From: an uncultured Collinsella sp.
GTDB taxonomy: Bacteria > Actinomycetota > Coriobacteriia > Coriobacteriales > Coriobacteriaceae
Direction of reading: 5' to 3'
Length of the DNA: 13,284 nucleotides
Assembly: GCA_958446785.1 (NCBI GenBank)
Contig: CAUCXP010000020.1
Location: 1 to 13,284 of the forward strand
The notes under the pieces are model-generated. The model had not been told where the DNA came from, made no database searches, and saw nothing but the letters and a program-made list of their open reading frames with translations. The position numbers were made by a program, and so were the translations under genes. Positions 1-6,428 of this stretch are shown in pieces; positions within the stretch are counted from its first letter, which is position 1; every line of letters begins with the position of its first letter.

Positions 1-322
1 GGCTGTTGTCGTGCGCCTGCGCAGCGCCGAGGTTTATTTGGTCGAAGTCGACCGCATGGACCCGATTGCGCTCGCGCATGCGTGCTGGGAGATCGGCAAC
101 ATGCATGCGCCGCTCTTCCGGGGCGACTCGGACGAGCATACCGTGCGCATGTATACGCCGGTGCAGCCTGTTTTGGGCCGCATGCTTCGGGGTGTCGAGG
201 GTGTTCGGCTCTCGGTGGTTACCCGTGAACTCGATGCGGGCCGACGCTTTGCGTCGAGCGCGGCCGATGTTGTCGTGAGCATGGCTCCGGACTTTACGAT
301 CGTAAAGAAGGCGCGCGGTTAA
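1..322 (+). CDS. UreE-like urease/nickel accessory protein, C-terminal part (5' end outside window)
   Basis: The reading frame is open from base 2, so the start lies upstream of the window; the GTG at 11 is only an internal Val codon. The visible 106 or so residues match the C-terminal half of the UreE nickel metallochaperone family, which delivers Ni to urease in the cytoplasm. The family signature is visible as DPIALAHACWEIGNMHAPL, followed by the helix VLGRMLRGVEGVRLSV. In well-studied UreE proteins a conserved Ni-binding His lies just before that helix (DHVL); here the same place reads QPVL, without His. There is also no His-rich C-terminal tail: the protein ends IVKKARG. Fold membership is likely, but classical nickel binding is doubtful. 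No urease gene lies downstream. A hairpin terminator follows the stop. The family call is moderately firm; the function is inferred. Confidence 0.7.
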   Translation, partial: AVVVRLRSAEVYLVEVDRMDPIALAHACWEIGNMHAPLFRGDSDEHTVRMYTPVQPVLGRMLRGVEGVRLSVVTRELDAGRRFASSAADVVVSMAPDFTIVKKARG

Positions 323-335
323 CGTGCGTATAAGT

Positions 336-379
336 AAGACGGACTTTGAGAGGCAACTATTCAAAGTCCGTCTTTCTGT
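336..379 (+). terminator. Hairpin terminator after the UreE-like gene
   Basis: A perfect 14-bp inverted repeat, AAGACGGACTTTGA (336-349) and TCAAAGTCCGTCTT (361-374), has an 11-base loop and is followed by a short, interrupted T run (TTTCTGTT). It starts 14 bases after the UreE-like stop codon. It also falls inside the longest possible upstream extension of the HAD gene, which argues against that extension being translated. Confidence 0.75.
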
Positions 380-405
380 TGATGAGATGCTGTGGGGGAA
401 AGCAT

Positions 406-1203
406 ATGGGTCTTGAAGGAATCAAGCTGATTGCATGCGATTTGGACGGTACGTTGCTGCATCCGGGGGAGCACGAGCCGCGTTCCGAGGCCTTTGAGCT
501 CATCGATGAACTGCATCGTCGCGGTATCGTCTTTATGCCGGCGAGCGGTCGTCAATATGCGAGCTTGCGCTATCTGTTTGCCCCGGTGGCCGATGAGCTC
601 GCCTATGTATGCGAAAACGGAGCTCTGGTGATGAGCGAGGGACGTGCCGTTGTCAAGCGTTCCATGGAGCGTAGCCTTGCTATGGATATCGCGAATGCCG
701 TGATTGCGTATCCCCATGCCGACGTGACCCTTTCGTGTGAGGGGCACCTCTACACCATGAGCGGCAACGATGCGTTCGTCGATCATTTGCGCTATGAGGT
801 CCACTGCGATGTGGCGGTGGTCGACCGTCCCGAGGACATCGAAGAGGACGTCATTAAGATTGCCTTCCAGACGCCCGAGGTGAATCAGCCGGCGGCGCTG
901 GAGTATTTTGAGCGCCACTTTAGCGATCGAGTCGATGTCATGACATCGGGAACCGAATGGACGGACTTTATCGGCTTTGATTCGGGTAAGGGTTCCGCGC
1001 TTGCCGATTACGGTCGTGCCCTGGGTATTTCGCCCGATGAGATGATGGCGTTTGGCGATAACGAGAACGACCGCGACATGCTCAACGTAGTGGGCCATCC
1101 TTATCTAATGGAGAGCTGCAATCCCTCTATGCGTGGCATCAACGACCGCGTCCGCTATGTGTACACGGTCGAAGAAGAACTGCGTCGCCTGCTTGCCGAG
1201 TAG
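406..1203 (+). CDS. Cof-type HAD-family phosphatase
   Basis: This 265-residue protein has all haloacid-dehalogenase motifs. Motif I is ACDLDGTLL, with nucleophile D12 and acid/base D14. Motif II is the Ser of FMPASGRQY, motif III is K195 in DSGKGSAL, and motif IV is AFGDNENDRDML with D218 and D222. Length and the large cap between motifs II and III fit the Cof/type IIB subfamily, cytoplasmic phosphatases of sugar phosphates, FMN or similar small phosphoesters; the substrate cannot be read from sequence. I chose the ATG at 406 because GGGGGAA lies 5 bases before it. The frame is open back to 346, but those codons lie inside the terminator hairpin of the previous gene. It is probably a single-gene unit. 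It converges with the PerR-like gene, with only 15 bases between the two stops. Confidence 0.9.
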   Translation: MGLEGIKLIACDLDGTLLHPGEHEPRSEAFELIDELHRRGIVFMPASGRQYASLRYLFAPVADELAYVCENGALVMSEGRAVVKRSMERSLAMDIANAVIAYPHADVTLSCEGHLYTMSGNDAFVDHLRYEVHCDVAVVDRPEDIEEDVIKIAFQTPEVNQPAALEYFERHFSDRVDVMTSGTEWTDFIGFDSGKGSALADYGRALGISPDEMMAFGDNENDRDMLNVVGHPYLMESCNPSMRGINDRVRYVYTVEEELRRLLAE

Positions 1204-1218
1204 GCATGTCCCAAACAT

Positions 1219-1599
1219 CTACCGGCAGTCGGGGCAGAGACCCTCGAAGATGGTGTAGTGCGACGTGACGTGCCAGCCGATTTGCTCGGACGCCTTGGTG
1301 TCGAGCTGGGCATCGAAGGGGAGCGGTACGTCGATGACGCGGCTGCACGAGGTGCAGATGATATGCGCATGCGGCTCGATCGTGCGATCGAAGCGGCTGC
1401 CGCCCGGCGTCTTGATGGAGAGAATCTCGCCGGCGTCGGCCAAGAGATTGAGGTTGCGGTAGACCGTGCCGCGGCTGATTTTGTCATCCTGCGCGCGCAC
1501 GACGTTGTAGATTTCGTCGGCGGTGGGATGGTTATAGCTTTGGCGCACGGCGTCAAGAACCAGCTTTCGCTGCCTGGTATTCCTTCTTTGCACCGCCAT
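1219..1599 (-). CDS. perR: Fur-family regulator of the PerR (peroxide-sensing) type
   Basis: This 126-residue protein has an N-terminal winged helix (about 1-75, with HPTADEIY and SRGTVYRNL) and a C-terminal metal-binding dimerisation domain. Structural zinc ligands are C82/C85 (CTSC) and C122/C125 (CPDC). Using Bacillus subtilis PerR as a guide, the regulatory-metal residues H37, D85, H91, H93 and D104 have counterparts H24, D71, H77, H79 and D90. Keeping Asp at the last position favours a PerR-like Fe-dependent peroxide sensor over Fur, Zur or Nur. Such proteins repress oxidative-stress genes until peroxide oxidises the Fe-binding histidines. GAGGCGAGG lies just upstream of the ATG. A candidate promoter overlaps the end of the acylphosphatase gene 61 bases upstream, so the gene may be transcribed alone or with the upstream genes. 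Family is very sure; PerR rather than Fur is fairly sure. Confidence 0.85.
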   Translation of the reverse strand: MAVQRRNTRQRKLVLDAVRQSYNHPTADEIYNVVRAQDDKISRGTVYRNLNLLADAGEILSIKTPGGSRFDRTIEPHAHIICTSCSRVIDVPLPFDAQLDTKASEQIGWHVTSHYTIFEGLCPDCR

Positions 1600-1635
1600 G
1601 CGCCTCGCCTCTTTTCTATCAACGGTCGTAGGTAA

Positions 1636-1664
1636 ATGATACCGTATTTAGCACACAATACTAA
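1636..1664 (-). promoter_or_regulatory. Candidate perR promoter with an overlapping TTAG/CTAA palindrome
   Basis: Read on the minus strand, TTAGTA (1664-1659), a 17-base spacer and TATCAT (1641-1636) form a plausible sigma70-type promoter; the -10 is good and the -35 weak. An imperfect palindrome, TTAG-N9-CTAA (1648-1664), covers the -35 and the adjacent spacer, where a Fur-family repressor could autoregulate. The -35 overlaps the stop codon of the acylphosphatase gene. The operator role is inference. Confidence 0.4.
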
Positions 1665-2071
1665 TAACGAGGCGTGAAACCGTCTTCATTGGCAAGTGGG
1701 GCTCGGGCCTGGGCGTCTACGAGGCGAAAACGCGTCCCCATACGCTCGTAGGAGGCATGAAGCGCCTCGAGATGAGATAGGATATTTGCCGGAGCTCCCT
1801 GTATCTCCATCTCGACTGAGCCGTCTTCCATGTTACGCACCCAGCCGGTGAGCGCGCGTGCCTGCGCGAGGTTGGTGTTGGTAAAGCGAAAGCCAACGCC
1901 CTGGACTTGCCCCTCCCAGCGTAGGAAATAGCGCAGGGGAGTGTCTTGAGTGGCCTCGTCGCTTGCGAGCACAGTAAGCCTGCGGCGCAGCTCGAGCTCG
2001 ACGTTTGATGGTTTTTGAGGCTCTCGACTGCCGCCGGTGACGCTGGAGAAGAACGTATCGAAGAGGCCCAT
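1661..2071 (-). CDS. Acylphosphatase with an N-terminal extension
   Basis: The protein has 136 residues. From about residue 47 to the end it is an acylphosphatase domain, which hydrolyses acyl-phosphates such as acetyl- or carbamoyl-phosphate in the cytoplasm. The signature VQGVGFRF carries the phosphate-binding R62, and GWVRN carries the catalytic N80; their spacing of 18 matches the classical Arg/Asn pair. Stand-alone family members are usually near 90 residues, so the first 45 or so residues (MGLFDTFFSSVTGG, then a charged helical stretch) are an unexplained addition. The ATG at 2071 lies 2 bases after the stop of the Gfo/Idh/MocA oxidoreductase gene, which suggests translational coupling. 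The frame stays open farther upstream into that gene, but the extra residues are shadow sequence. The domain call is firm; the role of the extension is unknown. Confidence 0.85.
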   Translation of the reverse strand: MGLFDTFFSSVTGGSREPQKPSNVELELRRRLTVLASDEATQDTPLRYFLRWEGQVQGVGFRFTNTNLAQARALTGWVRNMEDGSVEMEIQGAPANILSHLEALHASYERMGTRFRLVDAQARAPLANEDGFTPRY

Positions 2072-2073
2072 AG

Positions 2074-3180
2074 CTATGCCTGCTTGCCTGCGTCGGCCGG
2101 GAAGGTTATGCCGGCCTGCTGGCGCACGGCATCCATGATGCGCAGTGAGACGAGTGTGACATCGCGGTAGTGGCCAAGCTCGTGGCGTCCCGCCGGGGTC
2201 TCCCAAATCTCTTCCTTAACGTTATCGATGCCGCCGATGGCGGTGATAAAGTCTGTGAGTTCGTATTCCATAGTGTTGCTCGATTTGGGCAGGTCGAGCA
2301 CGCGGCCGTTGTCTCCCTGTTCGCGCGGTGCCTCGGTCGCCGAGCCGCGTACGACATCGCCGCGATAGTCGATGCGGACGTTGCGGGGCGTGGACAGATG
2401 GTCGATCTGGATAGTGCCACGCTCGCCTTCGATCTGCGAGGGCAGCAGGTCATTCGTTATTTTGGAGTGCGCGAGCTCGACGGAGATGCGGCCACCGCCG
2501 TAGCTGGCGAGGATGGAACCGCAGCCGTCGATGGGGCCGTGCGTGAGCTGTCGCGTGGCGGGGTCGAGCAGAGTAGCCATGCTCGTAAGGCCGGAGGGCA
2601 TGCCGAAAATCTCGACCATGGGCTCGACGGTGTAGACGCCAATGTCCATGAGGGAACCCGATGCCATATTGCAGTCGAAGATATTGGTGGCGCGTCCCGC
2701 GAGAATCTCGTTGTAGCGCGAGGAATATTTGCCAAAGCGCAATGAGGCGCGGCGGATGGGGGCGATCTCGCCCAGGGCGTCCTCGATGGCGTGGAAGGCG
2801 GGGTCGTGGAGGGGACGCATGGCCTCGAGGGCCACGACACCTGCTGCCTCGGCAGCGCGGAAGACTTCCAGCGCCTGCGCTTCGGTGGCGCAGAAGGGCT
2901 TCTCGACGATGACGTGCTTGCCACCGGCGATGCAGGCAAGGGCCTGCTCGTAGTGAAGTGCGTTAGGGCTGCCGATATAGACGGCGTCGACGTCGGCGGC
3001 TGCCGCGAGCTCATCGAGTGAAGTAAAGTTTCGCTCGCCACCGCGCTCGGCGGTAAAGGCGGCACCGCGATTGGCATCGCGTGAAAGCGTGCCCACAAAC
3101 GCGGCTTGGTCGTTGGCGTTGACGACTTGGATAAAGTCGTCGGTGATCATGGATGTGCCGATGGTCGCGATGCGCAGCAT
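2074..3180 (-). CDS. Gfo/Idh/MocA-family NAD(P)-dependent oxidoreductase
   Basis: This 368-residue protein has an N-terminal Rossmann domain (about 1-120) and a C-terminal alpha/beta dimerisation domain. The nucleotide loop is atypical: IGTSMITDD instead of GxGxxG, a variant I associate with a subgroup of this family. SPNALHYEQA and the family hallmark VEKP (E93-K94-P95, K94 likely catalytic) follow. GSLMDIGVYTVEPM is the usual second-domain active-site segment. Members oxidise or reduce sugars, inositols or related polyols; the substrate here is unknown. AAGGGGGAC lies before the ATG at 3180. The frame is open for another 169 codons upstream through rnhA, but those residues are low-complexity shadow of that gene. 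It is followed at 2 bases by the acylphosphatase gene, so the two are probably cotranscribed. It is 73 bases downstream of rnhA. Confidence 0.9.
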   Translation of the reverse strand: MLRIATIGTSMITDDFIQVVNANDQAAFVGTLSRDANRGAAFTAERGGERNFTSLDELAAAADVDAVYIGSPNALHYEQALACIAGGKHVIVEKPFCATEAQALEVFRAAEAAGVVALEAMRPLHDPAFHAIEDALGEIAPIRRASLRFGKYSSRYNEILAGRATNIFDCNMASGSLMDIGVYTVEPMVEIFGMPSGLTSMATLLDPATRQLTHGPIDGCGSILASYGGGRISVELAHSKITNDLLPSQIEGERGTIQIDHLSTPRNVRIDYRGDVVRGSATEAPREQGDNGRVLDLPKSSNTMEYELTDFITAIGGIDNVKEEIWETPAGRHELGHYRDVTLVSLRIMDAVRQQAGITFPADAGKQA

Positions 3181-3253
3181 ACGTCCCCCTTGCGTTGTTT
3201 GGTCTACAGGATGAGTGTAGCGCGTGGGGATATAAAGCTGCGCGAAAACGCTA

Positions 3254-3739
3254 TTACAGGTCGCTCTCGTTAAAGCCGGCGTCGATATCGAGGTTACTGC
3301 CGTCGGCCGCCGTGGTGGCGAGCTCATCGCAGCGCTCGTTGAGCTCGTGACCGGCGTGACCCTTAACCCAGATGAACTCAACCTTGTGCTTGCTTTTGGC
3401 GGTGAGTAGGCGCTCCCACAGGTCGCGGTTCTTGACGGGTTGCTTGTTGGCGGTTTTCCATCCGCGCTTTTTCCAGCCGTCGATCCAGTGCTTGTTAAAG
3501 GCGTTGACGACATACTGCGAATCGGAATGGACTTCGACCTCGCAGGGGCGGTTGAGCGCCTCGAGCGCCACGATGACGGCCATGAGTTCCATGCGGTTGT
3601 TGGTGGTCTTGGCGTAGCCGCGCGAAAGCTCGGAGGTGAAGGTCTTGCCGGCGGGGTTGGTGTATTTGAGCACGGCGCCGTAGCCACCGCGTCCCGGATT
3701 TGATCGGGCCGAGCCGTCGGTGTAGATGATGACCTTCAC
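3254..3739 (-). CDS. rnhA: Ribonuclease HI
   Basis: This 161-residue protein cleaves the RNA strand of RNA:DNA hybrids, removing R-loops and primers. The catalytic acidic residues are all present: D8 (YTDGS), E51 (NNRMEL), D73 (SDSQY) and D138 (ERCDELA), plus the assisting H128 (VKGHAGH). The basic handle region [16 protein letters not shown] (about 89-104) is also seen, as in Escherichia coli RNase HI. The start is GTG at 3739, preceded by AAAGGAAG at about 4 bases; no better in-frame ATG exists. The C-terminal tail after residue 145 is short and acidic. A candidate -10 hexamer (TACAAT) lies about 40 bases upstream. It is the first gene of a same-strand run with the oxidoreductase, acylphosphatase and perR; whether they form one operon is inference. 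Confidence 0.95.
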   Translation of the reverse strand: MKVIIYTDGSARSNPGRGGYGAVLKYTNPAGKTFTSELSRGYAKTTNNRMELMAVIVALEALNRPCEVEVHSDSQYVVNAFNKHWIDGWKKRGWKTANKQPVKNRDLWERLLTAKSKHKVEFIWVKGHAGHELNERCDELATTAADGSNLDIDAGFNESDL

Positions 3740-3777
3740 GGGCTTCCTTTCGTTGAGTGCATTTCATGTGAGTGACC

Positions 3778-3783
3778 ATTGTA
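3778..3783 (-). promoter_or_regulatory. Candidate -10 element for rnhA
   Basis: The minus strand reads TACAAT here, 38 bases upstream of the GTG start of rnhA and inside the 99-base gap after the LysR gene. I see no convincing -35 at 16-18 bases; TTGTTA is present but 20 bases away. The gap contains no clear LysR terminator. Confidence 0.3.
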
Positions 3784-3838
3784 GCGCCATGCCCGCCGGG
3801 GGCTAACAATCTACGATTTCTACCCCGTCTTCCGACAG

Positions 3839-4741
3839 TTAGTTGGCATGGATGATGCGGTTGAGCTCGTCGAGGTATTGCTGCAAGAGGGGAGAGGGCT
3901 TGCGCTCGTCGTGCATGATATAGCCTACGCGCATCGTTGGGGCGTCTGCTAACGGGATCGATGCCATACCCCATTGCATTTCATTGGAGAGGACGCCGGT
4001 CGACAGGGTGTAACCGTTCGACGTGATAAGTAAGTTAGTAAGTGTTCCGCGGTCCGAGATTCGTATGTTGCGGTCGCAAGGGATATAGCTAAAAGGTTCC
4101 TCGGCGTAATAGAAGGAGTTTGAGGTTCCCTGCTCAAAGCTGTAGCGCGTATAGGGCGTGAGGTCGGCAAGGGACAGCTGAGGGCGGCGGGCGAGCGGGT
4201 GGCGCTCGCTAACGAAGACGTGGACCGTCGCGTCGAATAGGGGATGGAAGCTTGCACGGGCATCGGCGAAGGCCTTCTGCAGAACGCGGGCGTTAAAGTC
4301 ATCCAGATACAGAATGCCGATATCGCTGCGAAACGCACGGACGTCATCGATGATCTGCGATGTGGTGGTCTCGCGCATGATGAACTCGAACTTGCTGTCG
4401 CGGCAGCGCTCGACCACGTTGACAAAGGCCTCGACCGAAAAGGCGTAGTGCTGGGCGGAAATGGCGAGGCGGGCTTGCGGGGTGCCGCCGTCCTCGTAGC
4501 GCGCCTCGAGCATGTCGGCCTGCTCTACGACCTGGCGCGCATAGCCCAAAAGCTCGGTGCCGTCGTTGGTGAGCGTGACGCCGCGGCTGGAGCGCGTAAA
4601 GATCTCCAAATGGAGCTCCTGTTCCAGGCTTTTGACGGCATTGGAGATATTGGACTGAGCGGTATAGAGGCGCTGAGCTGCGGCGTTGATTGAGCCGGAC
4701 TCTGCCACGGCGATAAGAAAACGAAGCTGCTGGAGGGTCAT
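3839..4741 (-). CDS. LysR-family transcriptional regulator, probable regulator of metY/sulfur metabolism
   Basis: The 300-residue length is typical of LysR proteins. Residues 1-60 form the winged helix-turn-helix (MTLQQLRFLIAVAESGSINAAAQRL, recognition helix AQSNISNAVKSLEQEL, wing FTRSSRGVTLTNDG). About 90-296 is a periplasmic-binding-protein-like effector domain with SDIGILYLDDFN and SFEQGTSNSFYYAEEPFSY. AAAGGAC lies about 8 bases before the ATG. The gene is divergent from metY across 275 bases containing several palindromes, the classical arrangement of a LysR regulator with its target. Known LysR regulators of sulfur amino-acid genes (CysB, CmbR, MetR types) sense O-acetylserine, sulfur metabolites or homocysteine. 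Family is certain; metY as target is a strong contextual inference; the effector is unknown. Confidence 0.9.
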   Translation of the reverse strand: MTLQQLRFLIAVAESGSINAAAQRLYTAQSNISNAVKSLEQELHLEIFTRSSRGVTLTNDGTELLGYARQVVEQADMLEARYEDGGTPQARLAISAQHYAFSVEAFVNVVERCRDSKFEFIMRETTTSQIIDDVRAFRSDIGILYLDDFNARVLQKAFADARASFHPLFDATVHVFVSERHPLARRPQLSLADLTPYTRYSFEQGTSNSFYYAEEPFSYIPCDRNIRISDRGTLTNLLITSNGYTLSTGVLSNEMQWGMASIPLADAPTMRVGYIMHDERKPSPLLQQYLDELNRIIHAN

Positions 4742-4757
4742 CGGTGCCCGTCCTTTC

Positions 4758-4791
4758 GATAGCTATCTAAAAAACCGATAACAGGTTAGCG
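4758..4791. promoter_or_regulatory. Candidate LysR binding sites (two palindromes)
   Basis: GATAGCTATC (4758-4767) is a perfect 10-base palindrome. CGATAACAGGTTAGCG (4776-4791) is a near-perfect one (6 of 7 arm positions match around a central AG). Both lie just upstream of the LysR start, on the LysR side of the metY promoter. LysR proteins bind such dyads as tetramers and often autoregulate. Assignment is by position and symmetry only. Confidence 0.35.
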
Positions 4792-4802
4792 CTTTTAAGT
4801 GA

Positions 4803-4831
4803 TTGACCGAGCGAAACAATGCTCGTACTAT
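4803..4831 (+). promoter_or_regulatory. metY promoter with a CGAGC-N8-GCTCG inverted repeat in the spacer
   Basis: TTGACC (4803-4808), exactly 17 bases, then TACTAT (4826-4831) is the best sigma70-type promoter in the window. Transcription would start near 4838 and give a leader of about 180 bases before metY. The spacer is nearly filled by an inverted repeat, CGAGC (4808-4812) and GCTCG (4821-4825). A protein bound there would cover the RNA polymerase contact region, so the dyad is a candidate operator. Confidence 0.7.
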
Positions 4832-4900
4832 TCAAAACACACAAAGGCGGTAGGTAATTAAGCCGACCACGGAACCGGGATGTCAAAAGGAGGACCGCAT

Positions 4901-4954
4901 ATGAACTGCTTGCCAAGACGAATGCCGGGCTCCTGTTTGCGCCCGTTGGCGTGA
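4901..4954 (+). CDS. Upstream ORF / Cys-containing leader peptide of metY (17 codons)
   Basis: This is a short ORF, MNCLPRRMPGSCLRPLA then TGA, inside the transcribed leader of metY. AAAAGGAGG (4885-4893) lies 7 bases before its ATG and is a better SD than that of metY itself (AAGGAG, 5005-5010). It encodes Cys at codons 3 and 12 and an internal Met at 8. Cys-containing leader peptides controlling sulfur genes by attenuation have been described in mycobacteria, which gives a precedent. The Cys12 codon overlaps CTCCTG (4930-4935), which can pair with CAGGAG just after the stop (4956-4961); its CTCCT part can also pair with the AGGAG of the metY SD. A ribosome stalled or moving here could therefore change access to metY. 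I see the ORF, SD and complementarity; translation and regulation are inference. Confidence 0.5.
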   Translation: MNCLPRRMPGSCLRPLA

Positions 4955-5016
4955 TCAGGAGACAGCGACTTACTTTTCTCTTATTTATTTACTTTCGTTC
5001 GATCAAGGAGATCATC

Positions 5017-6327
5017 ATGAGCCAGTTCATCAACAACCCCGAGCACACCTTTGGTTTCGATACCCTGCAGCTTCATGTTGGCCAGGAGAGCGCCGACCCC
5101 GCATCCGACTCCCGCGCCGTGCCTATCTACCAGACCACGAGCTATGTGTTCCGCAACTCCCAGCACGCCGCCGACCGCTTTGGTCTTGCCGACGCCGGTA
5201 ACATCTACGGCCGTCTGACCAACTCCACCCAGGGCGTCTTTGAGGACCGTATCGCCGCGCTCGAGGGTGGCGTGGCCGGTCTTGCCGTCGCCTCCGGTGC
5301 CGCTGCCATCACCTATACCCTGCAGGCTCTTGCCCAGGCCGGTGACCACGTGGTGGCTCAGAAGACCATCTACGGTGGCTCCTACAACCTGCTGGAGCAT
5401 ACGCTCTCCCAGTTTGGCGTCGAGACCACGTTTGTCGATGCTCATAACCTGGAAGAGGTTGAGGGTGCCATCAAGGACAACACTACGGTCATCTACCTCG
5501 AGACGCTCGGCAACCCCAATTCCGACATTCCCAACATCGACGCTATCTCCGAGGTCGCCAAGAAGCACGGTCTTCCGGTCGTCGTCGATAACACCTTCGG
5601 CACCCCGTATCTGTTCCGTCCGCTGGAGCACGGCGCCAACATCGTCGTTCACTCCGCAACTAAGTTCATCGGCGGCCACGGTACCTCGCTGGGCGGTGTG
5701 ATCGTCGACGGCGGTAACTTCGATTGGAAGGCGAGTGGCAAGTACGCCCAGATCGCTGAGCCCAACCCCTCCTACCATGGCGTCTCGTTTGCCGAGGCTG
5801 CCGGTCCCGCTGCCTTCGCGACCTATGTCCGCGCCATCTTGCTGCGCGACGAGGGCGCCTGCATCAGCCCGTTCAACGCCTGGGTCCTGCTCCAGGGCAC
5901 CGAGACTCTGTCGCTGCGCGTCGACCGTCATGTCGAGAACACCAAGAAGGTCGTTGAGTTCCTGGCTGGTGACAGCCATGTCGCCAAGGTGAACCACCCG
6001 AGCCTGTCTGAGCACCCCGATCACGAGCTCTATCAGAAGTACTTCCCCAACGGTGGCGCGTCGATCTTCACCTTTGAGATTAAGGGTGGCCAGGAGGCAG
6101 CTTGGAAGTTCATCGATCATCTGCAGGTGTTCTCGCTGCTCGCCAACGTGGCCGACGTCAAGTCGCTCGTCGTGCACCCGGCTACCACCACGCACTCCCA
6201 GCTCTCTGCCGAGGAGCTCGCCGAGCAGAACATCACGCCCTCCACGATCCGTCTTTCCATCGGTACCGAGAACGCCGAGGACATCATTTGGGATCTGAAG
6301 CAGGCCTTCGCCGCGCTGGACGAGTAA
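5017..6327 (+). CDS. metY: O-acetylhomoserine sulfhydrylase (O-acetylhomoserine aminocarboxypropyltransferase)
   Basis: This 436-residue PLP enzyme of the Cys/Met-metabolism class converts O-acetylhomoserine plus sulfide (or methanethiol) to homocysteine (or methionine) in the cytoplasm. It opens with FDTLQLHVGQESADPASDSRAVPIYQTTSY, typical of MetY. YGRLTNSTQGVFEDRIAALEGG, SGAAAITYTLQALAQAGDHVV and the PLP segment VDNTFGTPYLFRPLEHGANIVVHSATKF follow, with K216 as the Schiff-base lysine. The length near 430 and the insert around 230-270 (GNFDWKASGKYAQIAEPNPSYHG) separate MetY from the shorter cystathionine synthases and lyases. AAGGAG lies 6 bases before the ATG at 5017; the frame is open back to 4951 but without an SD. 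Codon choice is strongly biased, suggesting high expression. Regulation probably comes from the divergent LysR gene and the long leader. A strong terminator follows. Substrate preference (O-acetyl rather than O-succinyl) is a family inference. Confidence 0.93.
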   Translation: MSQFINNPEHTFGFDTLQLHVGQESADPASDSRAVPIYQTTSYVFRNSQHAADRFGLADAGNIYGRLTNSTQGVFEDRIAALEGGVAGLAVASGAAAITYTLQALAQAGDHVVAQKTIYGGSYNLLEHTLSQFGVETTFVDAHNLEEVEGAIKDNTTVIYLETLGNPNSDIPNIDAISEVAKKHGLPVVVDNTFGTPYLFRPLEHGANIVVHSATKFIGGHGTSLGGVIVDGGNFDWKASGKYAQIAEPNPSYHGVSFAEAAGPAAFATYVRAILLRDEGACISPFNAWVLLQGTETLSLRVDRHVENTKKVVEFLAGDSHVAKVNHPSLSEHPDHELYQKYFPNGGASIFTFEIKGGQEAAWKFIDHLQVFSLLANVADVKSLVVHPATTTHSQLSAEELAEQNITPSTIRLSIGTENAEDIIWDLKQAFAALDE

Positions 6328-6387
6328 GGCGACTTGTGCAAGGACCCCTTGCGACTCGATAGGTATAACTGCATAAAATGCCTGCTC

Positions 6388-6428
6388 AAGGCGCCTGCGC
6401 AAGCAATGGTTGCGCAGGCGCCTTTTTT
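6388..6428 (+). terminator. Strong intrinsic terminator after metY
   Basis: A perfect 15-bp stem, AAGGCGCCTGCGCAA (6388-6402) and TTGCGCAGGCGCCTT (6410-6424), has a 7-base loop and runs directly into an uninterrupted T tract (TTTTTT). It lies 60 bases after the metY stop, so metY is a single-gene transcript. Confidence 0.95.

Noticed and set aside
346..405. Upstream extension of the HAD gene to an ATG at 346
   Set aside because: The codons lie inside a 14-bp terminator hairpin and have no SD; the ATG at 406 has one and begins just before the HAD motif.
361..1098. A 245-codon antisense frame over the HAD gene, and similar long frames opposite the PanE-family, cyclase and aldo/keto reductase genes (7842-8540, 9063-9905, 10084-11178)
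   Set aside because: All are shadows of well-supported genes in GC-rich DNA; none has a recognisable domain with a fitting SD.
2074..3687. A 537-codon open frame on the minus strand that would give the oxidoreductase a 169-residue N-terminal extension
   Set aside because: The extra residues overlap rnhA in another frame and are Ser/Pro/Thr/Arg-rich low-complexity. The Rossmann domain begins exactly at the ATG at 3180, which has a good SD.
4832..5016. SAM riboswitch in the metY leader
   Set aside because: I see none of the SAM-I or SAM-II conserved cores; the only strong features are the uORF and the CTCCTG complementarity.
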